Assembly (NCBI RefSeq): GCF_001624695.1
Contig: NZ_JSEP01000016.1
Coordinates: forward strand, 62,001-126,000
Source: Labrenzia sp. OB1
Lineage (GTDB): Bacteria; Pseudomonadota; Alphaproteobacteria; Rhizobiales; Stappiaceae
Direction: 5' to 3'
Length of the DNA stretch: 64,000 bases
Under the pieces are notes generated by a model. That model was not told where the DNA came from. It did no database searches and was given only the letters and a program-made list of their open reading frames with translations. The stretch's first letter is position 1. Every line of letters begins with the position of its first letter. Positions 23,460 to 33,712 of the stretch are shown piece after piece. A program made the translations under genes and the position numbers.

Positions 23460-24113
23460 TCAGCCGGCCGACAGGTGCCGGGAAATCTCCGCCGGAGTTG
23501 CGGCGATCAGGGCCGGGTTTTCCTGTTCGAGTTCCTCACGGCTGCCGTAGCCCCACAGAACGCCGATACCGGCAACCTTGTTCGCATTGGCGCCGATAAG
23601 GTCATGCTTGCGATCGCCGATCATGACCGTTTCCGACGCTCCGATCCCCTCTTCCCGCAGAATATGGGCAATCAGCTCCGACTTGGCCGACCGCGTGCCG
23701 TCCAGTTCCGAGCCGTACACCTTGCCAAAATATGGCATCAATCCAAAATGCTCCACAATCCGGACTGCATAGACATGGGGCTTGGACGTACACACATGCA
23801 GGCGATGACCCGAGGCCGTCAAACGGTCGAGCGTCTCCGGAATGCCGTCAATCAGCGTGTTCTCGAAAAGCCCCGTATCCGTATAGCGCTCCCGGTAGAA
23901 GCCGATGGCCTCATCCAGCCGGGACCGATCGTCCGTTCCCAGCAATACCCGGAAGCTCTCCCACAGCGACGGACCGATGCACCAGCGCAGTTCGTCAGCC
24001 TCCGGCAAAGGTTTCGACATCTTCTCCAGCGCGTAAAGCAGCGAACTGGTGATGCCGGCGAATGGATCGGTCAGGGTGCCGTCCAGATCGAACAGCAAGG
24101 TCGTGAAAGGCAT
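23460..24113 (-). CDS. HAD-superfamily phosphatase (phosphoglycolate phosphatase-like)
   Basis: A 217-residue HAD subfamily IA hydrolase: LLFDLDGTLTD gives nucleophile D9 and acid D11, VCTSKPHVYA holds the motif II threonine/serine and K, and VMIGDRKHDLIGANANK supplies the motif III aspartates. The cap (about residues 15-90) is helical, as in Gph. The substrate may be 2-phosphoglycolate or a nucleotide; it cannot be settled from sequence. Stand-alone, with 133 bases to the upstream pccA. Confidence 0.85.
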   Translation of the reverse strand: MPFTTLLFDLDGTLTDPFAGITSSLLYALEKMSKPLPEADELRWCIGPSLWESFRVLLGTDDRSRLDEAIGFYRERYTDTGLFENTLIDGIPETLDRLTASGHRLHVCTSKPHVYAVRIVEHFGLMPYFGKVYGSELDGTRSAKSELIAHILREEGIGASETVMIGDRKHDLIGANANKVAGIGVLWGYGSREELEQENPALIAATPAEISRHLSAG

Positions 24114-24246
24114 CGTGCCTCCGGGAGAATGAGGAAACCGAAAACGGCTCGCAGCATCAAGCCACGAGCCGATGGAATATCGCTGCCCTCATCTGCCTGT
24201 CAATCAGACCACAGGCTCACAAGTTGTTCCCTGACAAGGACAGGCG

Positions 24247-26259
24247 TCAGGAGAACTCCATGATTACCGCGTCTACAGCCAGGCTGTCTCCGGCCGAGGC
24301 CTTGATGGCGGTAACGGTGCAGTCCCTCTCTGCCCGCAGCACATTTTCCATCTTCATGGCTTCCACCACGGCAAGCTGTTCACCCGCCTTGACTTCCTGC
24401 CCTTCGGAAACGGCGATGGAAACCACCAGACCAGGCATCGGACAAAGCAGCAGTTTGGACGTGTCCGGCGGAAGTTTCTCCGGCATCAGAGCATCCAGTT
24501 CCGCAGCGCGCTGCGTCATCACCTTGGCGACGACCGAGCTTCCCTGCCAGTCGAGACGGTATCCGCCTGTTACCGTGCGCACCTGAACAGTCACCGGCCG
24601 CGAGCCCACCGTGCCCGACCAGAGCGGGTCTCCCGGTGCCCAATCGGATTCGACGGTCATCAAGGGCCCATCGCCGATTGCCACATCCAGTTCTATCGGA
24701 GTTCCCGGATAGCCGGCGGCCAGCCGGATAGGCACATAGGTCTTGTCCACCTTGACGACCCAGTCCTCGCGGAGCGCACCGGAATGCGGACGCAGGCGTC
24801 CGGGCAGATGGTCCAGCCGTTCCCTTTCAAGAGCCCCCATGGACAATGCGACGGCAGCAAGCACCGAAACGGCGGCTTCATCCGGAAGGGCCGGAAAAAA
24901 ACCGTCCGGATACTCATCGGCGATGAAGCTTGTCGAAAGCATTCCCGAACGCCAGCGCGGATGGTTCATCAACGCCGTGAGAAACGGCACATTGTGCTGG
25001 ATGCCGTCAACGTAAAACGCATCCAGTGCCGAACTCATGGCATCGATAGCCTCTTCGCGGGTCGGTGCATGGGTGACCAGCTTGGCGATCATCGGATCGT
25101 AGAACATGGAGATTTCTGACCCTTCGACGACGCCGGTGTCGTTGCGGATCGTCACGCCGTCGACGCACATTTCCTCCGGCGGCCGGTAGCGTACAAGACG
25201 TCCGATAGACGGCAGAAAGTTGCGGTAAGGGTCTTCGGCATAAATGCGGCTTTCCACCGACCAGCCGCTCAGTTTCACCTCGTCCTGCGCAAGGGCCAGC
25301 TTCTCGCCGGCGGCCACGCGGATCATCTGCTCCACGAGATCGACGCCGGTGATCAGTTCCGTCACCGGGTGCTCAACCTGAAGACGGGTGTTCATTTCCA
25401 GGAAAAAGAAGCTCTTGTCCTGTCCGGCGACAAATTCGACTGTTCCGGCGCTGTCATAGTCCACGGCTTTTGCCAGAGCGACCGCCTGTTCACCCATCTT
25501 CCGGCGGGTTTCCTCATCCAGCAGCGGTGACGGGGCCTCTTCGATGACCTTCTGGTTGCGCCGCTGGATCGAGCATTCCCGCTCGCCCAGATAAATCGCG
25601 TTGCCGTGTTTGTCGCCGAGCACCTGAATTTCGATATGCCGCGGGTTCTCGATGAATTTCTCGATGAACACCCTGTCGTCGCCGAATGATGACGCCGCCT
25701 CGGATTTCGATCGCACATAGCCGTCGCGCGTTTCTTCAGCGTTCCAGGCTATCCGCATGCCCTTCCCGCCGCCGCCTGCGGAAGCCTTGATCATTACCGG
25801 ATAGCCTATGCCTTCGGCAATTTCGACGGCATGATCGGGCGTATCGATTTCACCGAGATACCCCGGAACCGTGCTGACGTTTGCGGCGTTGGCGAATTTC
25901 TTGGATTCGATCTTGTCGCCCATGGCCTTGATGGCGCGCGGATGCGGGCCGATCCAGACAATTCCCGCCTTTGCAAGTTCTTCCGGGAAGCTGGCCCGTT
26001 CGGACAGAAAGCCGTAGCCCGGGTGCACGGCCTCCGCGCTCGTCTCCTTGCAGGCCGCAATGATCTTGTCGGCCACGAGATAGGACTCCGATGCCGCCGC
26101 AGGGCCGATATGCACAGCCTCGTCAGCCATCTCGACATGAAGAGCCTCGCGATCGGCATCTGAATAGACAGCCACCGTCCTGATGCCCATACGCCGTGCG
26201 GTCTTGATGACCCGGCACGCGATCTCGCCACGGTTGGCGATAAGAATTTTCGAGAACAT
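24247..26259 (-). CDS. pccA: propionyl-CoA carboxylase alpha subunit (biotin carboxylase + BCCP)
   Basis: A 670-residue biotin-dependent subunit. The ATP-grasp biotin carboxylase domain occupies about 1-450 (NRGEIACRVIKTARRMGIRTVAVYS, KASAGGGGKGMRI, EMNTRLQVEHPVTE), followed by a BT linker region and a C-terminal biotinyl domain with K636 in EAMKMEN. Length and linker fit PCC alpha rather than acetyl-CoA carboxylase (about 450) or the methylcrotonyl enzyme. With PccB it converts propionyl-CoA to methylmalonyl-CoA. pccB is 1.8 kb upstream on the same strand, but three opposite-strand genes lie between them, so each probably has its own promoter. Confidence 0.94.
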   Translation of the reverse strand: MFSKILIANRGEIACRVIKTARRMGIRTVAVYSDADREALHVEMADEAVHIGPAAASESYLVADKIIAACKETSAEAVHPGYGFLSERASFPEELAKAGIVWIGPHPRAIKAMGDKIESKKFANAANVSTVPGYLGEIDTPDHAVEIAEGIGYPVMIKASAGGGGKGMRIAWNAEETRDGYVRSKSEAASSFGDDRVFIEKFIENPRHIEIQVLGDKHGNAIYLGERECSIQRRNQKVIEEAPSPLLDEETRRKMGEQAVALAKAVDYDSAGTVEFVAGQDKSFFFLEMNTRLQVEHPVTELITGVDLVEQMIRVAAGEKLALAQDEVKLSGWSVESRIYAEDPYRNFLPSIGRLVRYRPPEEMCVDGVTIRNDTGVVEGSEISMFYDPMIAKLVTHAPTREEAIDAMSSALDAFYVDGIQHNVPFLTALMNHPRWRSGMLSTSFIADEYPDGFFPALPDEAAVSVLAAVALSMGALERERLDHLPGRLRPHSGALREDWVVKVDKTYVPIRLAAGYPGTPIELDVAIGDGPLMTVESDWAPGDPLWSGTVGSRPVTVQVRTVTGGYRLDWQGSSVVAKVMTQRAAELDALMPEKLPPDTSKLLLCPMPGLVVSIAVSEGQEVKAGEQLAVVEAMKMENVLRAERDCTVTAIKASAGDSLAVDAVIMEFS

Positions 26260-26483
26260 GCGTTTCCACCCAGCTGGAGCGTTTCCAAGGTTGTAGGCCG
26301 GGCCTTCGTGCCACGCAACTTATCCAAAGGGCGAGACGTGATTATGCGGATAAGGCAGTTTAAACCCAGCTCAACAAATAGGAAGCGCATGCCGCGCGGT
26401 GTCATTGCCGGGGACATCCCCACGGCTTTTATACTATTATTAATAAATATATAGTTATAAATACTGAAGAGGATTATCAAAAA

Positions 26484-26960
26484 ATGAAGACAATCACTAC
26501 AATTTCTTTTCTGGTTGCTGCCTTACTTTCCGTCTCGGCCTGGGCTGAAACCTTCGAAAAGTGGAGCAGCGGTGACGTAAACGGATTTACGCGTTATTGG
26601 ACGACGAACAAACAGGGGGCGAATTTCGTCGTCTGGTGCCATCCTGAACGCAAAGTCAACGGAACGCTTCTGCACATCGTGGTTGAGGGCAGAACGCCGC
26701 CTCCCGATACAAGGGCCAAACTGATCCTGGATCAGGAGGTCCTGGATTTGCCGGTCAACAAGCAGGGTTACATCGACAGCGAGTGCGCGACTTGCGCCGA
26801 CAGCTTCGGTTATGTCTGGCACAAGCTCAGATCGGCACGCTCGCTTGCCGTCAAGTTTCAGGACGAGCGCTATGCCGTGTTTTCGCTCAAAGGCGCACGT
26901 CAGATTCTTCCGGGCCCCGTCTGCCCGACCGACTGGGAAAAACGGAATGCCGGATCCTGA
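26484..26960 (+). CDS. small exported protein, paralogue 1 (unknown family)
   Basis: A 158-residue protein with a signal peptide (hydrophobic core 8-18, cleavage about AWA-ETF), so a periplasmic location is predicted. Mature features: GFTRYWTTNKQG, WC (C52), the PPP turn, ECATCAD with C101-x2-C104, a WHKLRSA motif, FSLKGAR and a final PVC (C147). The next gene encodes a paralogue in which all four cysteines fall at identical residue numbers, so two disulfides are likely. The ribosome site is AGAGGA; the region upstream is AT-rich, unlike the genomic surroundings. It lies on the strand opposite to pccA and pccB. No function can be assigned. Confidence 0.8.
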   Translation: MKTITTISFLVAALLSVSAWAETFEKWSSGDVNGFTRYWTTNKQGANFVVWCHPERKVNGTLLHIVVEGRTPPPDTRAKLILDQEVLDLPVNKQGYIDSECATCADSFGYVWHKLRSARSLAVKFQDERYAVFSLKGARQILPGPVCPTDWEKRNAGS

Positions 26961-27059
26961 ACTCACGCCAGGCGATCTTCCGAAGATAGGCAAAAAAACT
27001 ATTGATAAAATAACCTATTTTTTTTAAGCACGTATTAAGAGTAGAACTTTAGTTTTCCA

Positions 27060-27077
27060 CCTCCGAGTTATCGGAGG
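27060..27077 (+). promoter_or_regulatory. hairpin covering the ribosome binding site of the 27086 gene
   Basis: CCTCCG-AGTTAT-CGGAGG forms a six-pair hairpin whose right arm is the GGAGG Shine-Dalgarno sequence, eight bases before ATG 27086. It could hold translation off until melted or bound, as in RNA thermometers; the role is inference. Confidence 0.45.
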
Positions 27078-27085
27078 AACTCTCG

Positions 27086-27538
27086 ATGATTACCAAATTG
27101 ATGCTTACCGCTCTCATAGGCTTGTCCATACCGTGTCAGGCATCCTCGGAAGCACACGGGCAATGGAACCACGATGTAGCTCATGGATACGAACGATACT
27201 GGACTGTAAATTCCCAGGGCTCCTATTTTACCATCTGGTGTCCCATCAATAAGAATATGCGCGGGGCTCTGATCAGCATCAACGTCATGGGCAACCTGCC
27301 TCCGCCGAGATCCCTTGTCCGGATTCAACTGGACCGCGATCTGATCAAGTTCACCGCCGGTCCCGACGGGTATATCCTCAACGACTGTCCTGCCTGCGCG
27401 GATAAATTTACCTATTTCTGGCATCGGCTGCGCTCGGCTGGAAAACTGGTCGTCCGGTTTGAAGACAGGCGTCTGGCGGGGTTTTCTCTCAACGGCGCCA
27501 GGGACGCAACTCCTCATCCTGTGTGCGCCACCCAATAA
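27086..27538 (+). CDS. small exported protein, paralogue 2 (unknown family)
   Basis: A 150-residue signal-peptide protein (cleavage about CQA-SSE). It aligns without a gap to the gene product at 26484: I count 52 identities over the 114 residues 34-147, including GYERYWT, WC (C52), PPP, DCPACAD (C101, C104), WHRLRSA, FSLNGAR and PVC (C147). The two therefore arose by duplication but have diverged widely, mostly outside these motifs. The Shine-Dalgarno sequence is enclosed in a hairpin. The family is unknown to me; a small disulfide-bonded periplasmic domain is the safest description. Confidence 0.8.
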   Translation: MITKLMLTALIGLSIPCQASSEAHGQWNHDVAHGYERYWTVNSQGSYFTIWCPINKNMRGALISINVMGNLPPPRSLVRIQLDRDLIKFTAGPDGYILNDCPACADKFTYFWHRLRSAGKLVVRFEDRRLAGFSLNGARDATPHPVCATQ

Positions 27539-27673
27539 GGCTGAAAAGCGGGTTAGGCAGACAGGTGATGCTCACGGCAACATCTGCTTCTCATCGTCCA
27601 AAACGACGGAATGTGGTTCTGATCACATTTTTGCCGTACAACCTGCCGCACACTCCCGATACGACCAGTTCAA

Positions 27674-27732
27674 GTAAGAGGACCGATGGTCCTTCCTTAC
27701 AACTGGACTTGGCCGGAAATTGTTTTCCGGCC
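27674..27732 (+). promoter_or_regulatory. two-hairpin structured leader upstream of the 27758 gene
   Basis: Hairpin one pairs GTAAG-AGGACC with GGTCCT-TC-CTTAC around GAT (27674-27700). Hairpin two pairs GGCCGGAAA with TTTCCGGCC around TTGT (27711-27732) without mismatch. They lie 26-84 bases before the ATG at 27758. Hairpin two has no T tract directly after it, so it is not a standard terminator; it may protect the message or bind a regulator. Confidence 0.5.
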
Positions 27733-27757
27733 TGAAACAGGATCCGTGGAGGCCAAT

Positions 27758-28072
27758 ATGCGCAAACGCCATCTTTTCATCGCCGCGCTCGCACTGGCAA
27801 GTACCTGCCAGCCTCTTGCCGCGCAGCAGCGCCCCGATCTTCGGACAATGACATGCGGTCAGGCTCAGTCATTGGTACGCCAGCATGGAGCGGTCGTTTT
27901 CACCACCGGTCAGCACACCTATTCGATGTTTGTCTCCAACATCAGTTATTGCGACCGGAACCAGCAGCTCTTCGTCCAGTACGGCCCGACGCGCGATCAC
28001 CGCAAATGCCCGGTTGCCTATGAATGCAAGGAACCGCTGTTTCCGCGCGGCGGCTTCAACCGCTGGGATTAA
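27758..28072 (+). CDS. small exported cysteine-containing protein (unknown)
   Basis: A 104-residue protein with a clear signal peptide (MRKRHLFIAALALASTCQPLAA) and a mature part of about 82 residues holding four cysteines (C33 in TMTCGQAQ, C65 in ISYCDRN, C84 in RKCPVAYEC, C90). Repeated aromatic motifs (FVSNISYCDRNQQLFVQYGP) suggest a compact disulfide-bonded domain. Not similar to the two preceding exported proteins. ATG 27758 has GGAGG five bases upstream; the open frame extends 24 codons further but through the hairpin region. It converges with pccB, 21 bases apart. Confidence 0.78.
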   Translation: MRKRHLFIAALALASTCQPLAAQQRPDLRTMTCGQAQSLVRQHGAVVFTTGQHTYSMFVSNISYCDRNQQLFVQYGPTRDHRKCPVAYECKEPLFPRGGFNRWD

Positions 28073-28093
28073 TCGCGGCCGACCGCTGATCGC

Positions 28094-29626
<1,533 letters not shown>

Positions 29627-30310
29627 CCGGTCCTCCCGATTCTGCATCGTCCCGCTCGCAATCCGGTTCCCCGTAGAAGCTGACAGGTTGATCGATCTTG
29701 TGATGCTCCAGGGTCAGGCCGTAGCACGATCCCCGGTAAGCTCATAGTCAGCACATGGGCTTATGGGAGAACTACCTTACGGTTTTTCTGCTCTGTCATC
29801 ACTGTACCGGCAGCGGAAAATCGCTCTTCGCGCACCGCTATTCCAACCGCCGAATGCAAGTTCTGACCTGGGCCCTTGATCCCGCTTCAGGAAAATCGGT
29901 TTTGCTCCCAGTGCGGTGCCTAATTCATGAGCACCTGGACAATAGGCGAATTTTGCTCGTCCACCTCTCCTCAGCCCGCTCGGACAGGATCATTCCTGCT
30001 ACCCGAATGCCTCAACGGCATCCGGCCCGGGCGGAAGAACCGGCTGATTAAGGGAAAGAGACGGTCAACTGCACTGCGCAACCTCGAGTTTCGAATTCGG
30101 ATTTTCGCATGCAGGACCGCCCCTGACACAAATAAGATGTCGCCCCGGAGCATCCAGGGTTTCAAAAGGCGAGTTAAGTCAGAAGGTTATCGTGTCGGCC
30201 AGTCGCAACATGCCTAAACACCGGGCACATGCGCTATCATATTGCTCTTTGACACGCCTTGGATTTTTGCAATGATTGCTCAACAGGCATGCACCTGCGA
30301 AGGGGAGGCA
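29627..30310. other. 684-base intergenic region between pccB and the Anbu cassette
   Basis: This is the divergent region between pccB (leftward) and the ATP-grasp gene (rightward), and the longest gene-free stretch in the window. I see no frame with a ribosome site and no recognised RNA. TTGACA occurs at 30249-30254, 57 bases before the ATG at 30311, but no good -10 follows at the right distance. Room exists for a small RNA or short peptide gene that I cannot support. Confidence 0.5.
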
Positions 30311-31735
30311 ATGGCGGACGAACGTACTTTCTTCAATGAAATGCTCGAAGAAACTGGCGAGCCGCGACAGGCCTATGCCAGACTTGCCCAATGGCTGGAA
30401 GACAAGCCCGCTAATTTCCTGACAAAAAAAAGCCGCGATGCCGAAATGATTTTTCGCAGGCTCGGCATCACCTTCGCTGTCTATGGCGCGCAAGAAGCCA
30501 CCGAACGGCTCATTCCCTTCGACCCGATACCGCGCATAATTTCCGCCTCGGAATGGCGGCGTCTGTCCGCCGGCATTGACCAGCGCGTCAGGGCGCTGAA
30601 CGCCTTCCTGCATGACATCTATCATCGCCAGGAAATTCTACGTGCCGGCAGAATTCCGGCCGATCTCATACTGCAGAACGAGGCTTTCCTGCCGGAAATG
30701 GCCGGCTTCACCCCGGCCCGCAAGGTCTATGCACATATCATCGGCACCGATCTGGTCCGTGTCTCCGAGAACGAGTTCTATGTTCTGGAAGACAACACCC
30801 GCACCCCTTCCGGGGTTTCCTACATGATGGAGAACCGGGAAACGATGATGCGGCTGTTTCCCGAGCTCTTCCAGTCACACCGGGTCGCGCCGGTGGAACA
30901 ATACCCGGAGAACCTCCGCCAGACCCTGGAAAGCGTCGCACCGGACCCGGCCAAATCGAACCAGACCATCGTCGTGCTCACGCCCGGCATTTACAATTCA
31001 GCCTATTTCGAACATGCCTTCCTGGCAGACTCCATGGGTGTCGAGCTGGTCGAGGGCCGGGATCTTTTCGTCGACAGCGGCAAAGTGTTCATGCGCACAA
31101 CGCGCGCGCCCAAGCAGGTGGACGTGATCTACCGGCGCATTGACGATGCCTTCCTGGATCCCCTCACCTTCAATGCGGACAGCATGCTCGGCGTGCCGGG
31201 CCTGTTCGACGCCTACCGGGCCGGCAGTGTCACCATCTGCAACGCGCCCGGTACGGGGATCGCCGATGACAAGGCCATCTATGCCTACGTTCCTGACATT
31301 ATAGAGTTCTATACGGGCCAGAAGCCGATCCTGAACAATGTTCCAACCTGGAACTGTTCCCGGCCGGACGACCTGGCCTATGTGCTCGACAACCTGGAAG
31401 ACATCGTCGTTAAGGAAGTGCACGGCTCCGGCGGCTACGGCATGCTGATCGGCCCGACCACCTCCAGGCGCGAAATCGCCGAGTTCCGCCGTGTTCTGCA
31501 GAACAACCCCTCCAACTACATCGCCCAGCCGACCCTGGCGCTTTCGGCCTGCCCGACCCATGTCGCTTCCGGCGTCGCACCGCGCCACGTGGATCTGCGT
31601 CCGTATGTCCTGATCGGCGATCAGGTGCGGATCACCCCGGGCGGGCTGACCCGCGTGGCCCTGAAAAAAGGCTCCCTTGTCGTCAACTCCAGCCAGGGCG
31701 GCGGCACCAAGGACACCTGGGTACTTGAGGACTGA
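30311..31735 (+). CDS. circularly permuted ATP-grasp type 2 protein
   Basis: A 474-residue member of the DUF404/407-type ATP-grasp family, predicted to form an amide or peptide bond using ATP. Recognisable segments: QRVRALNAFLHDIYHRQEILRAGRIP, YVLEDNTRTPSGVSYMMENRETMMRLFPELF, VIYRRIDDAFLDPLTF, NAPGTGIADDKAIYAYVPDII, VVKEVHGSGGYGMLIGP and the final DLRPYVLIG...PGGLTRVALKKGSLVVNSSQGGGTKDTWVL. ATG 30311 has GGGGAGG just upstream. It heads the four-gene ATP-grasp/alpha-E/transglutaminase/Anbu cassette, known in many Proteobacteria and predicted to build or tag peptides. Confidence 0.92.
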   Translation: MADERTFFNEMLEETGEPRQAYARLAQWLEDKPANFLTKKSRDAEMIFRRLGITFAVYGAQEATERLIPFDPIPRIISASEWRRLSAGIDQRVRALNAFLHDIYHRQEILRAGRIPADLILQNEAFLPEMAGFTPARKVYAHIIGTDLVRVSENEFYVLEDNTRTPSGVSYMMENRETMMRLFPELFQSHRVAPVEQYPENLRQTLESVAPDPAKSNQTIVVLTPGIYNSAYFEHAFLADSMGVELVEGRDLFVDSGKVFMRTTRAPKQVDVIYRRIDDAFLDPLTFNADSMLGVPGLFDAYRAGSVTICNAPGTGIADDKAIYAYVPDIIEFYTGQKPILNNVPTWNCSRPDDLAYVLDNLEDIVVKEVHGSGGYGMLIGPTTSRREIAEFRRVLQNNPSNYIAQPTLALSACPTHVASGVAPRHVDLRPYVLIGDQVRITPGGLTRVALKKGSLVVNSSQGGGTKDTWVLED

Positions 31736-31742
31736 GAAATAA

Positions 31743-32693
31743 ATGCTCGGAAGAACCGCCTCTTCGCTGTTTTGGATGTCTCGTTACCACGAGCGCGCCC
31801 AGAACGTGACCCGCCTTCTGGAAGTGGGCTTTCGCGGCGCCATCATTTCCCATTCCGGCCAGGAAGATGGCACCCACTGGACCTTTGCGCTCTCCTGTTC
31901 AGGCAGCGAGAAAGGCTTCGCGCAAAGATACGACGAATTGAACTTGCGAAATGTCGCGGCGTTCATGATCTTTTCCAAGGAAAACTCCGACAGTGTTCGC
32001 CATTGCCTGGAGTTGGCGCGCAACAACGCAAGGGCTGTGCGCACCAGTATCACGGCAGAACTCTGGGAAGCGGTCAACACCACCTGGATCGAGTTCAACG
32101 AGGTCAATCCGCAGACCATCACCCAGGAAAGGCTGCCCGATTTCCTCGCCTGGGTGAACCAGCGCTCGCATTTGTTCCGCGGCGCGCTGCTGAACACGGT
32201 CCTGCGCGATGACGGCTATTTTTTCAGCCAGATGGGAAACTTTGTCGAACGGGCGGACAACACGGCCAGGATCCTAAATACCCAGTACTGGACGCTGCTG
32301 CCGGACAGCGACATTATCGACGACGGCTCCGTGGAACGCTATCAGTGGTCGGCGATCCTCAGAGCCCTGGCGGGACGCAGAAGCTACCGCTTCGCCTATC
32401 CCAATGCCCGCCTCAAGGCCTTCAATATCGCGGAATTCCTGATCCTGAGAACGGAAATGCCCCGCTCGCTTGCCCATTGCTACGACTGGATCGCCGACAC
32501 GGCGGAGGACCTGGCCCAGTTCTACGGTTCGCGGGAACCGAGCCTGGACCTGGCTGCCGAGATTTCACGCCAACTGTCCGAAACACAGATGCGCGAAATC
32601 TATCAACAGGGACTGCACGAGTTTCTGACGGAGTTCGTCGGGAAAAATAATCAGTTCGCACAGCAACTGAGTGAAGATTACAATTTCGCCTGA
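31743..32693 (+). CDS. alpha-E domain protein
   Basis: A 316-residue, largely helical protein of the alpha-E family. LGRTASSLFWMSRYHERAQNVTRLLEV, a WEAVNTTWIEFNE segment, YFFSQMGNFVERADNTARILNTQYWTLLP and RALAGRRSYRFAYPNARLKAFNIAEFLILRTEMPRSLAHC are all family hallmarks. The biochemical role is not known; conserved charged positions suggest it works with the ATP-grasp partner. The start is seven bases after the ATP-grasp stop, so translation is likely coupled. Confidence 0.92.
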   Translation: MLGRTASSLFWMSRYHERAQNVTRLLEVGFRGAIISHSGQEDGTHWTFALSCSGSEKGFAQRYDELNLRNVAAFMIFSKENSDSVRHCLELARNNARAVRTSITAELWEAVNTTWIEFNEVNPQTITQERLPDFLAWVNQRSHLFRGALLNTVLRDDGYFFSQMGNFVERADNTARILNTQYWTLLPDSDIIDDGSVERYQWSAILRALAGRRSYRFAYPNARLKAFNIAEFLILRTEMPRSLAHCYDWIADTAEDLAQFYGSREPSLDLAAEISRQLSETQMREIYQQGLHEFLTEFVGKNNQFAQQLSEDYNFA

Positions 32694-32723
32694 CCTTCGA
32701 ACCAAGCAGATCCCCGGTGCCGC

Positions 32724-33542
32724 ATGCGACTGACCGTCAGACACACCACCAGCTATCGATACGACACGCCGCTGGCCAATGCCATGCAGCAGCTGAGGCT
32801 GACGCCGGAGGACGGTTTGTCACAGAAAATCGTAGACTGGTCCATCGAGACGCCGGGCATAGAGCGGGCGACAACCTACAAGGATGCCTTCGGCAACCAG
32901 GTTCACATGGTGTCCGGAGACGGCCCGGTTCAGGAAGTGGAAATCACGGCCTGCGGCACCGTCGATACGATCGATACCAGCGGCATTCTCGGCCATGAAC
33001 TGGATGCCGGCATCCCGCCGCGCCTCTACACCAGGATCACTCCGCTGACCCAGTCCAATCAGGCGATCCGGAAACTGGCAGCCCTCGCGGAAGGCCCGGA
33101 CCCGATCGCCGGTTTCCACGCACTCATGCACGCAATTCGCGACAAGGTCGACTACAAGGTCGGCGTGACCGAAACCAGCACCACCGCGACAGCCGCCCTG
33201 GCCGCCGGCGAAGGCGTCTGTCAGGACCACGCGCACATCTTTATCGCGGCGGCACGCTCCATCGGCATCCCCGCCCGCTATGTGTCCGGCTACCTTCTTC
33301 TGGAGGAGGAACAGTCCTCCGAAGCCCATCACGCCTGGGCGGAAGTTCTGGTCCAGGGCCTCGGTTGGACCGGTTTCGACATATCCAACGCTATGTGCCC
33401 GACAGATCGTTATATTCGCTTGACGGTCGGCCTGGATTCCCGTTCTGCTGCTCCCATCAGGGGCATCCGTTTCGGCGGACTGGAGGAGAACCTGCGGGTT
33501 GAGGTTGACGTTGCTCAAGCCGCCTTGCAGCAGCAGCAATAG
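32724..33542 (+). CDS. transglutaminase-like cysteine peptidase/ligase
   Basis: A 272-residue protein with an N-terminal beta domain (MRLTVRHTTSYRYDTPLANAMQQLRLTPE) and a transglutaminase-like core. The triad is readable as C166 in GEGVCQDHAHIFIAAARSIGIPARYVSGYL, H203 in SEAHHAWAEVL and D219 in GWTGFDISNAM. Such proteins act as peptidases or amide-forming enzymes; the substrate in this cassette is unknown. It starts 30 bases after the alpha-E stop and is part of the same transcription unit. Confidence 0.92.
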   Translation: MRLTVRHTTSYRYDTPLANAMQQLRLTPEDGLSQKIVDWSIETPGIERATTYKDAFGNQVHMVSGDGPVQEVEITACGTVDTIDTSGILGHELDAGIPPRLYTRITPLTQSNQAIRKLAALAEGPDPIAGFHALMHAIRDKVDYKVGVTETSTTATAALAAGEGVCQDHAHIFIAAARSIGIPARYVSGYLLLEEEQSSEAHHAWAEVLVQGLGWTGFDISNAMCPTDRYIRLTVGLDSRSAAPIRGIRFGGLEENLRVEVDVAQAALQQQQ

Positions 33543-33712
33543 CTGTCATCTTCCTTCACCATACGGAGCCACTGGCAAGCCGGAGCTATCCGCGCTCACC
33601 CCGGGCGGGACGCTTTGAGGCTTTACGCAAGATCAGCAGCCGCTCTTTCTCGTGATCCCACCTGAAGACGGGTTGACCCTGCGTTTCGAACTTACGTCAG
33701 AAGGGCGATGGA

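Noticed and set aside
26961..27059. Terminator suggested by ATAGG...CCTAT followed by nine T
   Set aside because: The stem is only five pairs with a 23-base AT-rich loop, so it is too weak to claim.
29755..30051. 98-codon plus-strand frame in the pccB-ATP-grasp gap
   Set aside because: No ribosome site, and a composition with repeated Arg/His and no motif; cannot be supported as a gene.
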